From the NCBI RefSeq assembly GCF_024763615.1, contig NC_077223.1, forward strand, positions 20,150,001 through 20,214,000: a stretch of DNA of 64,000 nucleotides, written 5' to 3'. The notes under the pieces are model-generated. The model searched no databases and had not been told where the DNA came from. It was given only the letters and a program-made list of their open reading frames with translations. Shown one piece after another: positions 57,792-64,000 of the stretch (positions are counted from its first letter, which is position 1; each line of letters opens with the position of its first letter). The DNA is from Phlebotomus papatasi (taxonomy: Eukaryota; Arthropoda; Insecta; Diptera; Psychodidae). The translations under genes were made by a program, and so were the position numbers.

Positions 57792-57968
57792 ACCTCTCGT
57801 TCAGTAATAACCTTCCCGATTTGAGAGTTCTCTCTGGTTGAGGTTTTTCTTTTATCGATTCGAAGGTATATCAGAGAGAACTTACCTAAAAACTCATTGG
57901 AAGTTCGAACGTTTAAATCGACGAGTTACATAAAAGTGAGCAAGTACAAGAAAAGGACATTTATCTTA
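57792..57968 (+). repeat. 180-base dispersed block, copy 3
   Basis: CCTCTCGTTCAGTAATAACC to AAAAGGACATTTATCTTATT. It is in the same orientation as copy 2, 51 bases further on. Confidence 0.85.
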
Positions 57969-58018
57969 TTAAAATTGCTATTCAAACTTCTGTCATCCTG
58001 AAATTCCACAAAACTACA

Positions 58019-58424
58019 CAAAAATTCAATTTTTTCAGCAAACGTTTGTCCACTGTTGCTGACGACGATTGAAGTGTCAAGAATATCGAAATTCGAAATG
58101 ACAGAACAATCAGCGCTAAAGTGGCGGGTACATAAACTTCCACTTTAGGCTCCCGGTAGATTTTCGAATAGGTTTGGCTTAACTTTGGAGTGGCTTTGTC
58201 TCTTCGAAAGGTTATGACTGGACGGAGCCAAAAATTCACTTTTTGCAGCAAACGCTTGCACACTGTTTGTTGCTGACATCGTTGACGATTGAAGTATCAA
58301 GAATATCGAAATCCGAAATAGCAGAACAATCAGCGCTGAAGCGGCGGGTATATTAACTTTTTAGGCTTCCGGTAGATTTTCCAATAGCTTTCGAAGAGAC
58401 AAAGGTTATTACTGAACGGAGCCA
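58019..58424 (+). repeat. tandem duplication of about 205 bases
   Basis: Unit 1 (58019-58227) and unit 2 (58228-58424) share GCAAACGTTTGTCCACTGTT / GCAAACGCTTGCACACTGTT, GACGATTGAAGT, AGAATATCGAAATTCGAAAT, CAGAACAATCAGCGCT, GGCGGGTA and GGTAGATTTTC. Unit 2 has a short deletion before CGGAGCCA. Confidence 0.8.
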
Positions 58425-58480
58425 ATGGGTTCAAATCTGTTGAGAACCGGTAAAAGATAAATGATGTGAAAGTACTTTTA

Positions 58481-59733
58481 CCGTGTAAACAGACGGAATT
58501 CCCACGGGAATTCCCACGAAATATTTCATTCCGGACGGGAATTCCGGATGGAAATTCCCATATTGAACTGTCAAATTTTTACCATTTGCTCTATGCGCCT
58601 CTGGTGGGCTTCAAGCGCAACACAAAAATGCTCCGAAGATTTGAATTTCAAATTGTGTTTTTTCCGAATATAAATAACGGAATATATATCTGGAAGATAT
58701 TTTAGGTACTTTATTTTATTAAAATGGCTCTATTATATTACGTGTTGTCTTTTATACTCAATTACTAATATGACAAAGTCTTAAGAATAATTGAAACAGC
58801 TTTTGGGATACTCTCAAATAGATTTAGGATAATTCGGGGGGAAATCGAAGTGCAACCAGAGTTTTCTACTACTATTGTACAGGCTGTAATTCCTCTCCAC
58901 AACTTTATAAGAAAGACCAGCGATAGTAAAGATCTAATTTTTGAAAATGTTCTTAACGTTGATGTTTTAGAAGGAAATAATAGACATATCCCCGGCAGAC
59001 CAAGCAGCGAAGCAAATTTAAGCAGAGATAAATATAATGATTATTTGTATAATAATTGAATGGACATTGTGCGAAAGAAGATGTCTGTAAAAAATTTTAA
59101 AACTCTATTTTCAATAAATTGAACGATAAAAAGAATATTCTTTTATTTCAAAGTAATATTTTATAGCCGAAAATTTAATTTCTAAGGTTTCCGGCTGCAA
59201 CTCCTATTAGTTAACTTCGACAGCTCTTACTATTCTTTAAGTTCCTTCTCTAAATTATTATATTCTTTACATTTTTTAATAATGGAATCTAGTGAAAAAG
59301 ATATGTTTTGAATCTGCCTTTCCACTTATTAAAACCACTTCTGAAATATTATTGATGAATATTTAATTCACTCCAGAAACACTAATATTTTCAAAATTAT
59401 TATATTATTATTAATCGGTTTTAAATTTGCTTTCAAAAAATTTTTTTGATCACTATAGTAGATTTTACAAGTTTTTTCATATATTACTTGCTCAAAAACA
59501 CCCCAAATAAAATTTTCGGAATTTTCCGGAAGCAAAAAGCTATCTCGAGGGAGATAGCTTTTTGCCATTTTAGAAAATTGAATATTTCACCCTCCAACGG
59601 AAAATTTCCATTTGAAATTCAAAATATTTCAAGACATTCGGGCAGTTTCGTGCACTTTTGCAGAGGGCGCTTGTATAGCAAATTTACCATTTGCTCGTGG
59701 GAATTCCCGTGGGAATTCCGTCTGTTTGCACGG
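58481..59733 (+). mobile_element. PIF/Harbinger element with partial transposase, TTA duplication
   Basis: TTA (58478-58480), then CCGTGTAAACAGACGGAATT, then CCCACGGGAATTCCC. The right end, GGGAATTCCCGTGGGAATTC, then CGTCTGTTTGCACGG, is followed by TTA (59734-59736). Inverted ends of about 35 bases and a 3-base TTA target fit PIF/Harbinger. It is 1253 bases. A hairpin AAAGCTATCTCG..GAGATAGCTTT lies at 59536-59562. Confidence 0.9.
58769..59059 (+). pseudogene. C-terminal fragment of a Harbinger-type DDE transposase
   Basis: The open frame reads RIIETAFGILSNRFRIIRGE, then ..QPEFSTTIVQAVIPLHNFIR and ends in ..RDKYNDYLYNN and a stop. E-x-A-F-G-I-L, then R-F-R-I, then A-x-x-x-L-H-N-F-I-R is the signature of the C-terminal end of Harbinger (DDE_4 type) nucleases; the E of IETAFG would be the last catalytic acid. 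The first two catalytic acids and the rest of the enzyme (over two thirds) are missing, with a stop at 58766-58768, so this copy cannot move by itself. Confidence 0.85.
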
Positions 59734-59736
59734 TTA

Positions 59737-60186
59737 ATGTATTTTTCCTCTATTTTAAAGTTCGTCTAAGAGCGTTCCGTTTTTCATATTCCTTTGTGAT
59801 AATATACAACTTGCATGCAAAAAAAATTAAATGAAAAAAAAGTTCCGCGGTGTTACGCATGAAAGGCCAGTGTTTTGTGCAAAATGTAGATTTATTTTTT
59901 ATTTCAGACCTAATTTTATTTGCATAATTTGTAGTTTAATTTTAAAATTTTTTGGTTGTGTTAAATCTAACCTTAAAAATCAATAAGTACTTTTAAATCT
60001 GATTTTTAGAGGGATTTCAAAGAATAATATACACACATTAAAGAACTTGTTATAAAATATCTTTAATTTTTTAAATGAATCTGAATATAATAATACCAAA
60101 ATTTAGCAAATTGTGCCTTTTAAAATTATTTCTGGAAAGTTGGTTGAGTTCCTAAAACAAGATTGCAGATTTTGACCTTATATTAA
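59737..60186. other. spacer between the two Harbinger copies
   Basis: 453 bases of AT-rich sequence separate the elements. No repeat or gene is seen. Confidence 0.4.
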
Positions 60187-61432
60187 CCGTGCAAACAGAC
60201 GGAATTCCCACGGGAATTCCCATGAGATTTTCCATTCCGGATGGGAATTCCGGATGAAAACTCCCATATTGAACTGTCAAATTTTTACCATCCGCTCTAT
60301 GCGCCTCTGGTGGACTTCAAGCGCAACACAAAAATGCTCCGAAGATTTGAATTTCAAATTTTGTTTTTTCCGAATATAAATAACGGAATGTGTATTTAGA
60401 AGATATTTTACGTACTTTATTTTATTAAAGTGGCTTTATTATACCACAAGGATATTAGTAATAGTATCTATTAATACATTTCATGGAAAATCTTTTAAAA
60501 TTTCTCGAGAAATGATTAGAAATGTTGTTATAGCGTAAATATCTTGTCAAAAACCCCCAATTAAAGTGGAAAAATCAACGACAGGCTTTGGATATCTTTG
60601 CTGATAGGACCTATTGATTAATTTTCGTTTAATTGTAGTGCTGATAATTTAAAATTTTATAAAGTGTTAGAAGAAAATGTATAAAATGTCCCTGGGTGAC
60701 CAAGCAGTCAATTCATTCGGAACAGAGACGTTTACAAAAATTAGTTAATTGTATAATAATTGAATACAAATTGTTTTAAAAAACAAGAAGACTGTAAAAT
60801 ATTTTAAAATTTTATTTCCAAAAAAAAGTAAACAATAAAAAATATTGAAGTAATATTTTATATCCGAAAAGGCAGTTTATATGGTTTCTGGCTATAATTT
60901 TCATCAGTGAACTTCGATAGTTCTTACTATTCTTTGTATTTCCTTATCTACATTATTATATTCTTTACATTTTTTAATAATGGGATTTATTGAAAAATAT
61001 AAATTTTGAATCTGCCTTTCCAATCATTTAAACCTCTTCTGAAATGTTATTGATGAATATTTAATTTAATCCAGAAACACTAATCCTTTCAAAATTATTA
61101 TAGTATTATTATTCGATTTCAAATTTGCTTTTAAAATCAATGTTTTGATCACTACAGGAGATTTTACATGTTTTTTCATATATTATTTGCTTAAAAACAC
61201 TCCAAATTAAATTTTCGGAATTCTCCGGAAGCAAAAAGCTATCTCGAGCGAGATAGCTTTTTTCCATTTTAGAAAATTGAATATTTCACCCTCCAACGGA
61301 AAATTTCCATTTGAAATTCAAAATATTTCAAGACATTCGGGCAGTTTCGTGCACTTTTGCAGAGGGCGCTTGTATAGCAAATTTACCATTTGCTCGTGGG
61401 AATTCCCGTGGAAATTCCGTCTGTTTACACGG
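60187..61432 (+). mobile_element. second PIF/Harbinger copy, TAA duplication, coding part lost
   Basis: TAA (60184-60186), then CCGTGCAAACAGACGGAATT; the right end, GGAAATTCCGTCTGTTTACA, then CGG, is followed by TAA (61433-61435). It is the same orientation and almost the same length (1246) as the first copy. Only a scrap of the transposase end (CCAAGCAGTCAATTCATTCG near 60700) is left. Confidence 0.9.
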
Positions 61433-61742
61433 TAAGAGAATTTTATGTCGCACTGTATTTCGAAATGTCCCACTATGAGGCTAATCTGCTTTTTCGAGGT
61501 TAGATCACACTTAACCTAAACTCTTATTTCTTAATCAAATACAAGAATAAAGACCATTACTTCAATTTTTATTTTACTTACCTATATTTGCAAACTCTCT
61601 CATCCTACATAATATTTTTTGGATATTATATAAAAGATGAACAAAGTGAAGACGATACGTAATATTTCAAAAAGAGTTGTTATGATAAGGAATGAAAATA
61701 AAACAACATTTTGATATTATAGATAGAACGTATTTAATCAAT
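61433..61742. other. intergenic sequence
   Basis: No gene or repeat seen. Confidence 0.35.
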
Positions 61743-61996
61743 CACTAAAAGAAATCCGAAAAAGTCAAAATAACATTTCGGAAGTGTTAATTTTACCCTG
61801 CAGTATTGATCCGAAAACGGTGTAAATATTACCCTTTCTAGGTGTATTATGGGTTAAAGTTACTCTTCTTTCATGTTGATTTTACCCTTAAACGGTGTAA
61901 AATTAACATTAAAAAATGTTGATATATTTTTACACTTAAAAAGTGTTAAAGTTATGACGAAAAAAAAGTTAATCGAAACCTCTTTTTTCCTCAGTG
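61743..61996 (-). mobile_element. CACTGAG-family MITE, copy 4
   Basis: On the minus strand it starts CACTGAGGAAAAAAGAGGTT (61996) and ends TTCGGATTTCTTTTAGTG (61743). The body matches copy 3 closely (GCAGTATTGATCCGAAAACG). Confidence 0.83.
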
Positions 61997-64000
61997 ATTA
62001 GGCTTAATTTGGTGCAGTTTTTTTTAAACAAAATTAAAACGTTGAATTCAAAGTCTTTCTTGCGCCCATGGAATTAAGTGATGCCGTTTCCATTGTAACT
62101 GTGCGATATTTCTTTTTGAAATCCAATTTTCATTTATTCTCCATCTTCGTAAATGCATATCAATCGACCGTTTTTTCAAAAACAAAAACTATAAGAGCTT
62201 TCAAGTAATTCTATCTGAAAGTTTTGTATATCTTCAGGAGTTTTTCACTCAAGTTCAAACCATTTAAGATATTGGAAGTTGATGAAGAAGTAAAGGTAGA
62301 GCTGGGGTGTGCAAAGTGTAATGAAATTTTACTCTATGCCCCTGCTTTTGTGGCGTTCCAGTAATATTGTATCATAGCCGTTGTAGTGGAAATATAGAAG
62401 ATTTTATTGTGTTTATTTTCTCGGCTATACCATCTTCAGTCTCTCTGTCGTCTTTCTATGTATTTTCGTGAGATGTAAAACGGAGAAAATGGCGTCTCTG
62501 AAGCATTATATTACACCTGAGAGGTGTTATGTGTTATATTGATGCAAAGTGATTCATGTTTTTTTTCTCTAAATAATTCGAAATTTATGTCCAGAGTTAA
62601 TGTTTTAGAAAAAAAAATTTCCTTCTAATTAAATGTAAAATTAATTTAAGGTTAAAATGCCTTTTAAGTAGTAAAACTAGTAAGAATTGAATTTTAATTG
62701 CCTAAAAAGCATTGTAAATATGTATATTTAATAAGTATCTATTAAAATTCAATCATTCAAATATATCCTTTTATTGATTTGGAGAATGAAAATACTGATT
62801 CATTCAAATTAATTAACAAACAGGGGGAAATCCGTACTGAATTGGACAGAAAGTAGAAGGTTTTCCTTCTTTAGAAGGAATACTAAGCAATTTTTTCTTT
62901 AAATAAATGAAATTAAAAATCTTCGTATTCACTGGAAAATAATGCTTATCAGTACGTGTTATAATATTTTCTTTACCGCTTTTTTATCCAGGTCTTTGAT
63001 ATAGAGCAAGGCTTCTATAACAGGAAACCTACAATATTGATATTTTTTTAATTGATATTTTAATCAGTACATATCAATCGTTACTTTAAAATTTAGGCAT
63101 TTAAAATGTGTTACCAACATTATTATTTTAACGAAATTTAATACTATTTTCCTTGCATTATATTGTTGAAAAAATAAATTTAACACGATTCTTGGAACTT
63201 TCTTGGAATATTACGTTAAAATAATAAAAAAAAAATTCAATGTCAAAATTAAAGATGACCCATTGTGAGAGAAGGGTTGGTAAAGCTTCAAATGATGACG
63301 AATTGCTTTAAAATTTAATAGATTCAATAAAAAACAATTATTGCAGTTTATGTTAAAGTTTTTAAGTGATTTACCCTTACCATTTTAAAACGAAAAACCT
63401 TTCTCCAAGAATACGAATCAGTTTAATTCAGTCAATTTAATGTTAAACAGATTCAAAACTTATTTAAGAATTGAACGGATTAATTGATTAGAGGAAGGTG
63501 GCCAGCCCTACAATGACGTTAGCCTTTGAATATTATGAAATTTCAAAACAGCAAAAATTCTATTTTATTAATAGAATGAATATATGAATAGAATAAATAT
63601 GGTAGAAAAGTATTATATATCGACGACTCAGAATATAAGTCGAACAACTCGATTTTTTGCAAAAATTGTTTTATTCGCTTTTTGTATACGTTTTTATACC
63701 CTCTACCTTCCCTGTGAATATTATATTCTTGAAAGATAATTATTTTCAAAGTTATAGAGATTTTAAGTCTCAAAAATCCTATATTCTGCATGTAAAAAGC
63801 CTAGCTTCAAATCGCTCTCCTGTAAAATTTGCCTACCGCGAGTTATTCTTTTCTTATTCTGAGCGATCGATGTTATAGACTAGATACTAGATTTTTGCTT
63901 TAGACAAAAAATAAAAATCAATTTTCAAAGGCTGAGGGCATTCGAAGACTGACTAAATTTATACATATAAATAATAAAGATGGTACAACGATCCATAGAG
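61997..64000. other. right-end intergenic sequence
   Basis: AT-rich. I found no gene, RNA gene or transposon with both ends. Short open frames near 63543-63878 overlap on opposite strands and show no domain. Confidence 0.35.

Overview
The window is nuclear DNA of an insect, most likely a dipteran. The base composition is AT-rich, small introns are about 47 to 84 bases with GT-AG signals, and the recognised genes are animal housekeeping genes with insect-like sequences. A nematoceran such as a sand fly or midge is my inference from the mix of compact introns and dense small transposons; the species cannot be fixed from sequence reading alone.

The left half carries the genes. The last three coding exons of a dystrobrevin-like gene (2170-2974, +) are followed by two satellite-like blocks. 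ABCF1 (8351-14270, -) has three exons and a 3.4-kb first intron full of nested transposons. It faces Ars2/Serrate (17018-27088, +) head to head across about 2.7 kb. Ars2 has five coding exons, one intron with a GC donor, and large introns again filled with small transposons. A tight cluster follows at 29.4-31.9 kb: UQCR10/QCR9 (+) and mRpL18 (-) end tail to tail 61 bases apart, and mRpL18 and a BTB-BACK-PHR gene (+) start head to head 159 bases apart. Together these serve translation (ABCF1), nuclear cap-linked RNA processing (Ars2), respiration (complex III subunit), mitochondrial translation (mRpL18) and probably Cul3-type ubiquitination (BTB protein).

From 32 kb to the right end I found no complete gene, only one possible 74-base exon (minus strand, 40729-40802). 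This half is a graveyard of small non-autonomous DNA transposons, many with both ends and target-site duplications still readable: TA-flanked families starting GGGG/GGGT, TTAA-flanked (piggyBac-type), TTA/TAA-flanked (PIF/Harbinger, one copy keeping the C-terminal part of its transposase), a four-base-duplication family starting CGTC(A/G)G, and elements whose ends are themselves short tandem repeats.

The most striking structure is at 362-1649. A 30-base minisatellite of about 40 units sits inside a hAT-like element: inverted ends starting CAAGG(G/T)GTAAC and a perfect 8-base duplication, GATTTATA. Two further relatives of this element (5788-7749, old; about 45750-45846, short, inverted) show that the minisatellite belongs to the element. 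It is a candidate for a little-described satellite-carrying transposon family.
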